Shown here piece after piece: positions 21,537-31,800 of a stretch of 64,000 nt of DNA. The first letter of the stretch is position 1; each line of letters opens with the position of its first letter. A model generated the notes under the pieces. That model was not told the DNA's origin, searched no databases, and saw only the letters and a program-made list of their open reading frames with translations. Source of the DNA: Anastrepha obliqua. Taxonomy: Eukaryota > Arthropoda > Insecta > Diptera > Tephritidae. The position numbers and the translations under genes are program-made. The stretch is taken from NCBI RefSeq assembly GCF_027943255.1, contig NC_072892.1, positions 125,195,792 to 125,259,791 of the forward strand. Reading direction: 5' to 3'.

Positions 21537-22232
21537 TAAGTATGACACGAAGGGATGCCTAAAGACATCAGTGCTAACTTATAATAATCCCTTACAATGT
21601 ACTATATACTGCCATAGTTGTAATCAACTGGAAAAAAATATAGTGATTGATGAAATATTTGCCGCTTCCTCTGTGCAAGTCCTGCCCCATGGAAGGCGAG
21701 GACTTCAACCATCGAAGAGCTGACTTGTAAAATTGTAAAAAAAAACAAAATATAAAATTGTTAATTATTTTTCTTTTAATGTATTTTTTTGATAAATAAA
21801 TAAAGCTATAGCCACTGTGAAACATTTTTTCTCTATGCTTTATTAATTTATGCAGTATAAAGCGTTAAATACAAAAAAAGAAAGTGTGTGGTAGTTCACG
21901 GAACCCGCACGATTGAAGTGAAACTTCTTTTATCAACAAATCAATAATTTAACTATTATTTCAATATAATGCATGCAGAAGTCATGGAAAGCATGGAATG
22001 GAATTTTATTAAACAGAATTATTTATTTATTTTAATATAAAAAGAAATGAATTTATTGTACTCAATTACATTTGGTTCTCGGCATTGTCATTATCATTAT
22101 TGGATTCGTTTTCCAAAAATGAAACAAGGGCTTTATGGTAACTGAAATACGTAAAAAATGATCTACATTCTAATCTATCAAGGTATCGATGAAATACTGC
22201 ATCAATGGTAGTTCCGCATCTTGTTGTTGGTA

Positions 22233-22373
22233 CTACAAATTATCACTTATCGTACAACCGGAGGATTCACTGTCACGGTGTTCAACAGTAGCTCTTAATT
22301 TTTTACGCTCCAAATACTCACGTTGCCGTTCAGCACCTGTTTTCGGTTTCCGTTTTTGTTGATTTGATGCCAT
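22233..22373 (-). CDS. 46-residue basic ORF, probably transposon-derived
   Basis: Minus strand, ATG at 22373-22371, stop at 22235-22233. The product begins MASNQQKRKPKTGAERQREY and continues with 'LERKKLRATVEHRD', a strongly basic, helix-prone stretch followed by a Ser/Glu-rich end. I recall similar 'KRKP.T.AER.REY..RKK' starts in insect transposon-encoded proteins, but cannot name the family. A second short open stretch follows the stop. It is likely the N-terminus of a larger broken protein rather than a host gene. Confidence 0.4.
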   Translation of the reverse strand: MASNQQKRKPKTGAERQREYLERKKLRATVEHRDSESSGCTISDNL

Positions 22374-22574
22374 ATTTAACAGAAATCAATCAACAAAACA
22401 AAATATGTTTGTAAGATTTGCTCAAAACTACACACACACTCTATGACGCGTCTCGCGTTACTAATATAATATTGTGTTTGGGATAACTGTCAACTGTTTC
22501 CACCGAAATGCGTTCGCAAAGTGTATGGTCTTTGGTATGGTAAACAGATGTATGATACATTATTTTGCGGCGAC

Positions 22575-22642
22575 AGCACAGCGCGCGATAGCCCAGCGGC
22601 TAGCAATGTGGGCTTCCGATCCGAAATCCTTGGTTCGAATCA
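22575..22642 (+). mobile_element. tRNA-like head of a second SINE type
   Basis: GCGATAGCCCAGCGGCTAGC carries a pol III A box (TAGCCCAGCGG) and GGTTCGAATCA a B box at 22631-22642, with spacing like a tRNA. A poly(T) run follows. The acceptor stem does not close, so this is a tRNA-derived SINE head, not a functional tRNA. Confidence 0.6.
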
Positions 22643-22697
22643 CAAGAAATTTTTTTTTTTTTTTTTTTTTATGCATTTATTTCATTTTGTTTTATGA

Positions 22698-22882
22698 TAT
22701 GTTTATGAGCAGATTTTTTTCATGGCAGAAATACACTCGGAGGTTTGCCATTGCCTGCCGAGGGGCGACCGCTATTAGAAAAATGTTTTCATTAATTTTG
22801 CTTTCACCGAGATTCGAACCAACGACCTCTCTGTGAATTCCGAATGGTGATCACGCACCAACCCACTCGGCTACGGCGGCCG
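22698..22882 (-). mobile_element. tRNA-derived SINE (family 1), 3' truncated
   Basis: Reverse copy: the plus strand ends ...CGGCTACGGCGGCCG (22868-22882), i.e. head GCCGCCGTAGCCGAGTGGGT on the minus strand, B box GGTTCGAATC (complement near 22810), then the 'ACCGCTATTAGAAAAA' and 'CATGGCAGAAATACACTCGG' blocks. The 3' third is missing. Confidence 0.85.
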
Positions 22883-22959
22883 TCAATCAAATGTCATATT
22901 TACAAATTACATTCGATAAGAATGCAATAATAAACGACCGCATTACATTCACGACGACA

Positions 22960-23131
22960 CGCCACGCCAGTCTTTTAACAGATGGCGCTGGCATAGCGTG
23001 AGTTTTACGTAGTTTAGCGTAGTTTTACTCCTCACAGCGTTTCATCCACGCCACGCTTTTAACAGATGGCGCTGGCGTAGCGTCACATATCGATGAAACG
23101 CTATGGTTTTACTCCTCACAGCGTTTCATCC
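22960..23131. repeat. Two-unit ~85-bp tandem duplication with hairpin
   Basis: 'TTTTAACAGATGGCGCTGGC-TAGCGT' starts at 22973 and 23057; 'GTTTTACTCCTCACAGCGTT' occurs at 23021 and 23106. In the second unit GATGAAACGCT (23092-23102) pairs with AGCGTTTCATC (23120-23130), an 11-bp stem with a 17-nt loop. Confidence 0.8.
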
Positions 23132-23489
23132 TTCGAGACAAAAGAAGTTTCACTTCAAAAACAAAAAAAAAAATTGTTAAAACTTTTTAATTCGCTGCAC
23201 TCCTTTCATTTTGAACATCAGTGTATGTACATATGTATATTTTTTAATAAATCGTTTTTTAACACAAATACATGGCAATACCCAACTTAACCCAACAATG
23301 TTATAGCCTAGGCAGTTAAGTCTGATTAAAATTGTAGGTGACAGACGGTTTTTAGAGCACAATAACTCACAAACTAATGAATAGGATGTCTTGAAATTTC
23401 AACAGTTATCTTTTTAAGGTTAGTACTACCTGAGAAAGAAGTCAATGGAATAAAATTATGTATTAAGCCCCAGACTTTTCAGTCCATTT

Positions 23490-24235
23490 GCTGAGTATAC
23501 GGCAGGCGTGGATATAAGGTTCCTTTATGCAATTATCGGATTAAGCCCCTTTCACCAACAGTTTTTCGAAAAGTTTTGAAATTACAGGCAGCTGACTTAT
23601 GGGCCTGTATGACGAGACCGTATTCTGAGGTTTCCCTGAGTATGAGAGTAATCTGCGCAACTTTCCATTAAATGGGAAAATATCCCTTCTTAAACACTGC
23701 ATTAAATATAAAAGTTATGAACTGGAAGCCACATGTGGGTAATTCTTTTAACACTTTATTTGTTATTAAGTCATATCCTGGCGCTTTAATTGTTTTGAGG
23801 ACTTTACTTACTGTGTACTTAACTTAACCTCTTTCAGAATTCTTTACTAGACTTAGTACGATTTTTAGCTGATTTGTGAGTTTGTTTAAGATTTTTTGTG
23901 TCGTGTTTGTTTCTATTTTGCTGCCATTTCCGCCGCAGCTTGCGTTTATCGTGCAGCCCTCTGAATACAGTTATTGAAAAGCTTCACTCCAGAGTCTATG
24001 TCAGAATTAGTTTTTAATGGAACATTCAGCGACAGTCAGTTCTCAAATAATTTTTTGAAGTGTACCCAGTTTGTATGCTTTGAGTGGAATTTTATTGGAG
24101 TTTGCTTTTTTTCAAATTTAATGTGTAAAGATAAAAGCAATTGGGAGTTGTCTGAATAGCTATCCAGGAATTCATTTATGGTAATCTGATTGCTTATGCA
24201 GAAGTCGATAACATCTGTAGTGCGATTCACTAACT
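23490..24235 (-). pseudogene. Jockey-type retrotransposon: endonuclease end to RT start
   Basis: Minus strand: 'VIDFCISNQITINEFLDSYS' then 'LLLSLHIKFEKKQ' (end of the endonuclease domain), 'HTNWVHFKKLFEN', 'NNCIQRAA', and after frameshifts a region matching 'APGYDLITNKVLKELPHVA' and 'SYRPIS' at the start of RT. Multiple stops. Order and motifs fit ORF2 of the Jockey clade. Neither end of the element is present. Confidence 0.75.
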
Positions 24236-24394
24236 TTTAACGATTCGACAATTGTTATTTTTGTCTATAATATTTGCGCTTACGCTAACGATTTTGCTAT
24301 TCACAAACTTATGTTAACCAACACTAACCTCGACATGTGAACTAACAGCTGATTTTGTCTTATCGATTTTCGTTATGAAATGGGTTACCGAATA

Positions 24395-25625
24395 CCAGGT
24401 GAAGTCCAAAGTAAACAAAACTGAGCTAACTGATAACTTCAAAATAGTCCCCTCTGGCCTCGATACACTGTTTTGCGCAATCTAAATCTTTTCGAAAGAG
24501 TGTTTCAGCTCATTGAATGTCCTTCAGGAATGTCCTTCAGGATGTCGGTACAAGCGTTTTGGATGGCCTCTACGGACGCAAAACGTTTTCCTTTTATGAC
24601 GAAATGCAATTTTCCGAATAGGTAGAGGTCACAAGAAGCCACATCAGGAGACCACGGTAAGTGATTGATGGTTAAAATGCGATTTCTAGTCAAAAAATCA
24701 GTCATAAGAGTAGATCGAAGAGCACCAGATTCCTCATTCGCGGTATTCAGGGCGAATTCGATGAATGCGATGCAACAAACGCTTCAGAACGCTAAGATAG
24801 AAAATCGCATTGACGGTTCGTCCCGTTGGCACGAACTGCTTGTGAACAGTTCGTTTGGAATCGTAAAAACAAATGAGTGTCGACTTGATTTTTAACTTCT
24901 CCAGACACGAGTTTTGGGTGGTGGTTCGTCTGCGGCCTTCCATTCGGCACTTTAACGCTTAGTTTAATTTTCATGGTGGAAACACCACATTTCATCACCA
25001 GTTACAATGTTGTAAAGGAAGTTCTCGTCTTATCTCACCTCTTTCATGAGGACTTGCGAATGTTGCATTCTGAGCAATTTTTGGTCCTCAGTTAACTTGT
25101 GTGGAATGAAACGTGCACAGACCTTTCGTAAGCCCAAAAGATCAGTTAAAATGCGTTAAATCGATGTTTTGGAGATACTCAACTCCGATTCTATGAACTT
25201 CAACGATGATTTCGGTGCATTTTTGATACATTTACGAACAATTTCGATGAAGTTTTCGGTGATTATTGATTTTGGATAGCCCGCACAACCATGTCTGAAA
25301 CGTGGAAATCACTCATGAACTCTGGCACGAGATAAACAATCATCGCCATAAACTTTTTTCATCAATTCAAATGTTTCGGTTAACGTTTTACCGATTTTAA
25401 AACAAAATTTGATATTAGCTCTTTGTTGGAAACTAATTTTTGTACCGATGACACAAACATACTGACACTTTAGACGCAATAACTTCGCTTCCACTGAACC
25501 GAAAGTCACCAAGATTTCACTGGAAGTCAGCTAGGGACGTAACTTCAACGCATAACTCATTAAAAAGATGGCGCCTCAAAATCATTTTGATGACGCCAGT
25601 CCAGTTTATTTTGGACTTCACCTTG
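24395..25625 (-). mobile_element. Full-length decayed mariner, family M2 copy A
   Basis: A TA-flanked 1231-bp element. Left end CCAGGTGAAGTCCAAAGTAA; right end reversed CAAGGTGAAGTCCAAAATAA. The minus strand encodes a broken transposase: N-terminal 'ETFELMKKVYGDDCLSRARV' near 25320-25370, a degraded 'TGDETWCFHHE' region near 24985, and C-terminal 'LFGKLHFVIKGKRFASVEAI' near 24580. Length is normal for mariner, but stops and shifts abolish the frame. Copy B is at 28451-29400. Confidence 0.85.
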
Positions 25626-27085
25626 TATATTTTAAAAGTTCCCTAATTTTTCATTCACAATTATAATAAGTGTCTGATATTAACTGCAATTTATCGGTAA
25701 TATTACCATCGAAAAATTCCCTTAATCCGCTTAAATTATGAGAATTAAGGCTAGCTGCCAATACGCATTAGTTGCACTTAATTCCGAATCAAGTCGTTAA
25801 CGTCACCGTCTGTCTAGGCTATTACACTCAAAGCATCAATGATGCTCTTTCGAAGAAATTTTCTACAATTCCAAGCCCGTATGTAGAAAGTAATGCCTTT
25901 TGCATGTTGTAAAGATTTTTTGAGCTGTTATTTTCTCAAGGTGATATGCAATCCTACAGTGGGCTTAAACTTTTGCGCGTTATTGTACTTCACATGGAGT
26001 TAACTCGGCTGCACAAGCCCCCAAAAATAAATCTACACATTTTGTATGTACATATGTACTTGTATGTGTGTGTGAGCAAATAATTCAAATGTCTTTTATA
26101 TTTCGTGGTTGCTATTTTCGTAAATGTTCTTAATGCCTATGCGCTTGTTGATGTTGTTGGTCTTGTTTCTTGTTTCTTGGCTCAGTGCACATCTTTATTT
26201 TCACGACACATTCAACGATCGGCGAGCGTGAGTGTGTTTTTCTTCTACGTTTTTGCCAAATCGGCCACGTTTTAGCCTAATTTTTACGCATTGTCTTCGT
26301 TGTCTTCGTTGTTGTCGTTATTGTTTTCGTTTCTCAATTTGTATATTTTCATGGGATACTTGCGAAATGGAAAGTATTTTCCACAAATTAGCTTCAGACA
26401 ATGGCTGCCCGAATTGAACAAACGTTCTGCTCTGAAAATGTTGGCAATGCGAAAGAATGTGTACCTCTGTGCATATGTACATGCGCGCATACATACGTAT
26501 ATAGGCATGTACACCTACAATATAAATCAAATTAAATCATTCCTAAGTTTCTTTGCTTTCAGTATTCATAATCAAACGTAAGTTCTTGTTTATTTAATTT
26601 TTCTGATTTTTTTTTGCCAATACGTTTTCCGCAACCTTAAGATCTTTTGTGCTTTTGGCGGAACTTTAAAAATACGAGCCTCGAGATGATGTCATATTTG
26701 ATGAGGAAAAGCTAATCTAATGGGCTAATTAAGATGTCAGCGCATGACAGAGTTGTGCAAAAGCTAAAAACACAAAAAAAAGTGATTTCTCTTTCCTTAA
26801 GTTTTTACGGATATATAATTTAAATTCATTGAGTTTTTGTTTTATATTAGCGCCAAATTATTATTATCACAAAAAAAAAACAAAAAAACCAAAAAAATTA
26901 TACTTCGAAATTAGTGAATAAAGAATTTCGCGCAGAACGGCTAATTTTGAAAACTAGTTAAAATAAAAAGGCACGTGTTAGAAGTTTTTGCTTACGATAA
27001 AATAGTGACCTTATTTAATGAAATATTAACCTCTCATAAAACAATAAAGGCGCCAAAGCAACAAAATTTGATTTTATGATTATTT
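25626..27085. other. Unassigned non-coding DNA with microsatellites
   Basis: TATG/CATA simple repeats near 26040-26070 and 26470-26525 and a TTGTCTTCG-type repeat near 26290-26330. 26100-26560 looks less repetitive and could be unique non-coding sequence. No gene supported. Confidence 0.4.
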
Positions 27086-27087
27086 CT

Positions 27088-27419
27088 TAAACCCCGTGCA
27101 GTGGAGGTGTAGGTTGGTTCTCATAGCGACGGCGAAGAAGACAAGTGCCGATAGTATTTATTATTTCCTCTATGTGTTGACCCTTACGTCAGATACACTT
27201 CTAAAATTTGGCCTCCGTTCTCCATAAAACTCGCTGGAGCAGTGATGTCGGGATGCCATTAACCTCGGGAACGATATTTTCTTTTAGTACTAAGGTAGTC
27301 GCTGAGTTTGTTTCAAAGACTTTACTTTTGAGGTGCCACCACCACAGTGCTAAGTCTACAGTGGTAAGATCGAGGGACCACGTTGGACTGGATATGTCAC
27401 CGAAACGGTTTACCGCATC
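27088..27419 (-). pseudogene. Mariner-like transposase C-terminal fragment
   Basis: Minus strand, around frameshifts: 'GDISSPTWSLDLTTVDLALW', 'WHLKSKVFETNSATTLVLKE', 'VPEVNGIPTSLLQRVLWRTE', 'KGQHIEEII'. This resembles the third catalytic block ('PPRSPDLTPLDFFLWG.LKSKV') and C-terminus of DDE transposases of the mariner-like group. The rest is missing; the RTE-like fragment abuts it directly. Confidence 0.6.
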
Positions 27420-27985
27420 TTCTTCTTTTTAATTGGCGCGATAACCGCTTACGCGATTGGGGCCGAGCTTAACAAAGCGCGCTAGGGTTTCTTTCTCGTA
27501 CCAGCCGGCACCAGTGGGAAACATCAAATGAAGCCAAGCCCTCCTCCACTTGATCATTCCAACGCAGAGAAGATCTTACTTTTACTCTGCTGGCCACCAG
27601 CTGGTACCGCATCGAATACTTTCAGAGCCGGAGCGTCAGACGACATGAGCCAGCCAATGTAGCCGCTGGATCGTTATTTGTTGCACTAAGTCTATGTCGT
27701 CATAAAGCTCATACAGCTCATTGCTCCATTGCCTGCGATACTCGACGTCGCCAGCATGCAAAGGTCGAAAAATCTTCCACAGAATCTTTCTCTCGGACAC
27801 TCCAAGCGACGCTTCATCGCATGTTCTCATGATCCACGCTTCTGCGCCATACGTTAGGACCTGCATGATGAGAGCCTTGCAGAGTGTTGGTTTTGTTCGT
27901 AGAGAGAGGACTTTATTACTCAATTGCCTATTTAGTCCCAAGTAGCACTTGTTAGCAAGAGAGATTCTACGTTGGATTCCAAGGT
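27420..27985 (-). mobile_element. RTE-like LINE 3' end (copy 3)
   Basis: Minus strand: 'MGLNRQLSNKVLSLRTKPTL', 'LTYGAEAWIMRTCDEASLGV', 'ERKILWKIFRPLHAGD', 'YELYDDIDLVQQITIQRLHW', then in another frame the 'W.DQVEEGLASF' region, ending with AATCGCGTAAGCGGTTATCG, CGCCAATT and a (AAG)n tail. The YGAEAW..ERKILR..RLRWLGHV pattern is usual after the RT domain of RTE-like LINEs. It is 5' truncated and has at least one frame break. Confidence 0.85.
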
Positions 27986-28450
27986 CAAAAGGGCTTATAT
28001 TTACACTTGAACTTTCCGTTATTGTCTTGAAATTGTGAAATGCTTTTTTCTTTAAAATTCGAATTCAATTTAATAATAATTTAAACTGAATTGTTAATAA
28101 TTTAATTTGCTTTAAAATAGTACTGAGATAGCTGATGAATAGGTATACCATTCGTGCTTCTCTTGAGTGCCATGTTACACCTTTAAGGAGGACACCTAAT
28201 ACTTCCTGTGGCGCCACGCCGCTGGAAAGCGTACGATGGGGGTTGTTTCACATTAGACCTTACAGTGCATTTTTGTACAGCACGCAAATTTTAATGGTTT
28301 TAGAGGAAACAGGTATATATAAGAATACTACTCTCACATCGCTTTCTAACGAAAAAACTATCTGAAAAGATTTTTGTCAAATTCGCTTTGGACTGCATGC
28401 ATTAAGAGGATTTTTCTAGCTAAATCAGATTCCAGTTTTTAACATATATA
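27986..28450. other. Non-coding, nothing recognised
   Basis: Contains an open frame at 28135-28365 with no domain. No transposon recognised. Confidence 0.4.
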
Positions 28451-29400
28451 CAAGGTCAAGTCCAAAATAAACAAGACTGAGCTAAAATAGAAGCGACAAG
28501 AGCTTTGTTCTGATAACTTCGAGTTTATTTATTCAAAATGGTCCCCTCTGGCTTCGGCACACTGTTTTGCGCGATCCAAAAGCTTTTCGAAAGAGTGTTT
28601 CAGGTCATTGACCGGAATGTCCTTCAGGATGTCGGTACAAGCGTTCTGAATGACCTCTACGGGCGCAAAACGTTTCCCTTTCATGGCCAAATGCAATTTT
28701 CCGAATAAGTAGAAGTCATAGGAAGCCGTATTAGTGAATACGATGAGTGATTGATGGGTAATATGAGATTTCTAGTCAAAAAATCAGTCATAAGAGTGGA
28801 TCGATTAGACGGTGCATTAGCGGTATTCACAGCGAATTCGCCGAATGTGATGCAACAAACGCTTCAAAACGCTAAGATAGAAAATTGCATTGACGGTTTG
28901 GCCCGTTGGATTGCACGAACTCCTTGTCGACAATTCCTTTGGAATCGTAAAAACAAATGAGTGTAGACTTCTCCAAACGCGATTTTTTAGATGGTGGGTC
29001 GTCTGGGGCCTTCCATTTGGCACTTTGACGCTTAGTTTCAGGTTCATGTTGGAAACACCACGTTTCATCACCCGTTACAATGTTGTAAAGGAAGTTCTCG
29101 TCTTTTCTCGCCTTTTTAATGATCTCTTTTGAATGTCGAATTCTGAGCAATTTTTGGTCCTCAGTTAACTTTTGCAGAATGAAACGTGCACAGACCTTTC
29201 GTAAGCACAAATGATCAGTTCAAATGCGATAAATCGATGTTTTGGAGATATTCAACTCCGATTCCCTGAATTTCAACGATGGTTTCGGTTCATTTTTGAT
29301 AAATTTACGAACAATTTCGATGAAGTTTTCGGTGATTACTAATTTTGTACTTCGCCTCCACTGAACCGAATGCCATCAAGCTTTCACTGGAAGTAAGCAA
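28451..29400 (-). mobile_element. Decayed mariner, family M2 copy B
   Basis: Starts after TA with CAAGGTCAAGTCCAAAATAA, the same end as 24395-25625. The minus strand retains a long readable stretch (28872-29210): 'KLLRIRHSKEIIKKARKDEN', 'NIVTGDETWCFQHEPETKRQ' with the first catalytic aspartate intact, and 'LICFYDSKGIVDKEFV'. Compared with copy A it has a deletion near 29343 and lacks the far end, stopping in 'CACTGGAAGT' near 29395. Confidence 0.85.
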
Positions 29401-29409
29401 ATTAATGGA

Positions 29410-30060
29410 GGCGAATGTTTAGATATTTTGATGCAGAAATTTATAATACTTCGACGATTTCTTCCCTACGACTAACCAAATCAAAGCGCCTTCCAGAGAA
29501 AGCTGGTGCATACCAGGCAGATTTGCTAGCAATCAAGGAATCCTGCAAAGCCATCTCCGACATCATGCTAGCTGGAGCCAAAACAACTAACTTCACTAAT
29601 TTCGGGGGGTTATACACGCGGTAAACTCAATCATTAACAACTCATCTCAACACGTTCAGTCAATAGCTTGATATCACTCTGGTATGGGTTCCACGCCACG
29701 GAACATCGAGAATAATAAGAAGGTGAATGAGCTTGCTAGACTAGAATCCTACCTAAGCTCGGTTGAAGCGGAAGTAGTAGAAACTCCCTTCGGCCTAATT
29801 AAGGCGGGACTAGAGTTTCACTATTACAGCATTACAATTAGACAGTAGAAGATACTACTAGCCTGTGCCATATGCGAGTATAGTAAGACTTGGCCAGACT
29901 ATAACGTGTCAAAGACTAATCGCGGTTCTCACAGGACACTGGAAGGCAGGGTACCGCGCTGTGGGGTTAGACTTTATTTCAAACCACAGTTCTATCTTTG
30001 CAATTATATGAGTTTGTCAAGATCTTTACGAGCTTTGGGCAAGCCATTCCTTAACAATTA
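29410..30060 (+). pseudogene. I-type retrotransposon RNase H fragment
   Basis: Plus strand: 'AYQADLLAIKESCKAISDIM' (RNase H glutamate region), then with shifts 'ITLVWVPRHG' (histidine region, PGH changed to PRH), 'VNELARLESYLSSVEAE', and 'LTGHWKAGYRAVGLDF'. The aspartate-containing 'TDS.AAI' block is degraded. Dead fragment of the I/LOA type, adjacent to the end of mariner copy B. Confidence 0.65.
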
Positions 30061-30289
30061 AAGTTTTCAGGTTTGGAATTTAGGTCTCTTCTTTTCTTTC
30101 TAGACGCAACGAAGTTTCACACTTGACTACTTAACCTCTGAAACAACAGAGGATTGTGGTATTAAACGGGCGCTAGACGTTTATTAACAAATACGAACAA
30201 CAACAATATAAAAGGGAAAAATTGTATAAATGGAGTTGTTTGAATTTCAATAGAATATTTTTAAATGGCTAATTTACATACGTTGTAAT

Positions 30290-30651
30290 GCAGGAGATTA
30301 AGGTCTGCGGGGTTAGGCGGTCATAAGTTCGGTGTTATGTTGTCATGAAAATTTTTAGCCATCCAATCGTGCGTCGCCATCGCTTTGAGTGAAGGAGCTG
30401 AAGAATCTTGCTGAAAGACGTAGGTATGTCACCGCCTACACTATCAATCTGACTATAGAACCTCGATATATGCACCGGAATACACGCGAAATCCTTGATT
30501 AAAGAAGTGTGGTGGTATGACATATCCTTTGGACCATAGCCATCTGTCATTTCTGCGGCTGGTCTTTTGGTCTTGGTCAACTTTTTTTTCGTCAGGAAAA
30601 AACGATAACATCTCAGGCACTTCAGTGCGTTTAATTTTGTTCAGAAGGCGT
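30290..30651 (-). pseudogene. maT-like transposase, C-terminal part
   Basis: Minus strand through shifts: 'KRLLNKIKRTEVPEMLSFFP' with 'DEKKVDQDQKTSRRNDRWLW', then 'HISRFY', a 'VFQQDSSAPSLKAMATHDWM'-like second block, and 'AKNFHDNITPN'. The family pattern is FSDEKNFDQDQ...NRRNDRWL...QQDSAPSHKA. It is the downstream half of the transposase whose N-terminus lies at 31395-31800; the segment between is a Jockey-type piece. Confidence 0.7.
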
Positions 30652-31385
30652 TTTGTTGTTGCAGCAGCTTGCTAAACTCTCTCAGTGCAATGTAGATAGT
30701 TACCAGTCGTTTTCGTCTAACTCATCTAACGGTAGACCCAGAAAAAGTGCTGTTTCGACAGGTTTGGTCCAGAGGGAGAGTAGTGTTAGGTGAGTACGGG
30801 CATGTGATGGGGCACGTGAAAATGTGGTTAGAATCATGCGGGGTGCCTTAATATGTTGGTAATATGTTTGTTATGTCGGAGGCAATTCTGGATAAGTCTG
30901 GAGTTTAGTCTGCTACAGCATCCAGAACATAATTGTATTAAAGTTATGCGGGTCTCTCGGGGTAGCGGAAGCTCTTTATCTGCAACTGGTGATGGTTGCA
31001 CTCCAATGACGGCACTCAAAGGACGTATGTCTAAATACTGTTAGGTCCAGTAGCTGTTGGTTCGCTTTGTCCTGGATCTCGCCAGAATACTTGAAGAGAT
31101 GCCTCCTGACGTGCTTGGGAGGTGGGTCAGGTTCTATCTGGTGTCTACAGGGGTGAAACCTTTGGTAGCACCAAAGCAGAAACTGTTTGCAGAGCATTTT
31201 ATTATGCGTGGTGGTCCTGATTGCAGTAGTTTGGCATGTCTGAAGCTTAGCCCACGGTGAACCACTAGTTCCAGGCGACCAGACAGGTGCAGCACAGTTC
31301 AGAACCGGCCCAAAATTTTAAACTTGTTTGCTATCGGTATATGGTGTGTTATCGACTCTGACCTTTAGCTGTAAATTGACCTCCT
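30652..31385 (-). pseudogene. Jockey-type ORF2 C-terminus inside maT-like element
   Basis: Minus strand: '...NCAAPVWSPGTSG', then 'KQFLLWCYQRFHPCRHQIEP', 'DPPPKHVRRHLFKYSGEIQD', 'KANQQLLDLT', 'SPVADKELPLPRETRITLIQ', 'LCSGCCSRLNS', a degraded Cys/His end ('GTPHDSNHIFTCP'), 'LSLWTKPVETALFLGLPLDE' and a CAACAACAA-rich 3' end near 30652. This is the extreme C-terminus and 3'UTR of a Jockey-clade LINE. It separates the two halves of the maT-like transposase, so it inserted there. Confidence 0.75.
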
Positions 31386-31394
31386 TTATCCACT

Positions 31395-31800
31395 CACTGA
31401 ACTGGTATTTGCTCCAACATAAACTGCGACATAAACTGTCGTTTGCGCATAACGTAGAATTTATATCGGAGATCTCCATGGACAACTCGACGGATAAGAC
31501 TTTCGGAAACATTAAACTCTCTCGCAAGGGCCCCATTGAAGAGTCTCGTTGAGAGGGAAGGGTCCTCGTCAATGATCACTAGCGCTTGTTCAATAAATTG
31601 CGCAGATCGGACAGTGTTGAAACATTCCCCGCCTTTTCTGCGTTTAGAAACAGATTCTGCATCGCCGTTTTATGCTCCAATTCACAGCGAATCTTATGGA
31701 CGAATGCATGGGCGCACTTAAGAAAATTACAGTCTTCTAAATCGGTATGATTTGCGCATATATCGTCGATAAATGCATGTCTCTTCATTTATTGAGCTGA
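31395..31800 (-). pseudogene. maT-like transposase, N-terminal part
   Basis: Minus strand: 'NAEKAGNVSTLSDLRNLLNK' then after a stop 'IIDEDPSLSTRLFNGALARE', 'FNVSESLIRRVVHGDLRYKF', 'YVMRKRQFMS'. This is the helix-turn-helix region of the same family as 30290-30651 ('VS.S.IRR.VH.DLRYKSYVMRRGQFMS'). Confidence 0.7.

Larger units (their letters stand above)
21913..23158. mobile_element. Interval bounded by 19-bp inverted repeats
   Basis: TTGAAGTGAAACTTCTTTT at 21913-21931 is the exact reverse complement of AAAAGAAGTTTCACTTCAA at 23140-23158. A third occurrence, AAGAAGTTTCACTTCAAAAACA-like, stands alone at 15669. The interval contains a 46-residue ORF (22233-22373), two tRNA-like SINE heads and an 85-bp tandem duplication. 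It may be a DNA transposon with later insertions; the inverted repeats are plain to see, the element identity is inference. Confidence 0.45.

Noticed and set aside
22577..22645. Functional tRNA gene
   Set aside because: A and B boxes are present but acceptor and anticodon stems do not close.
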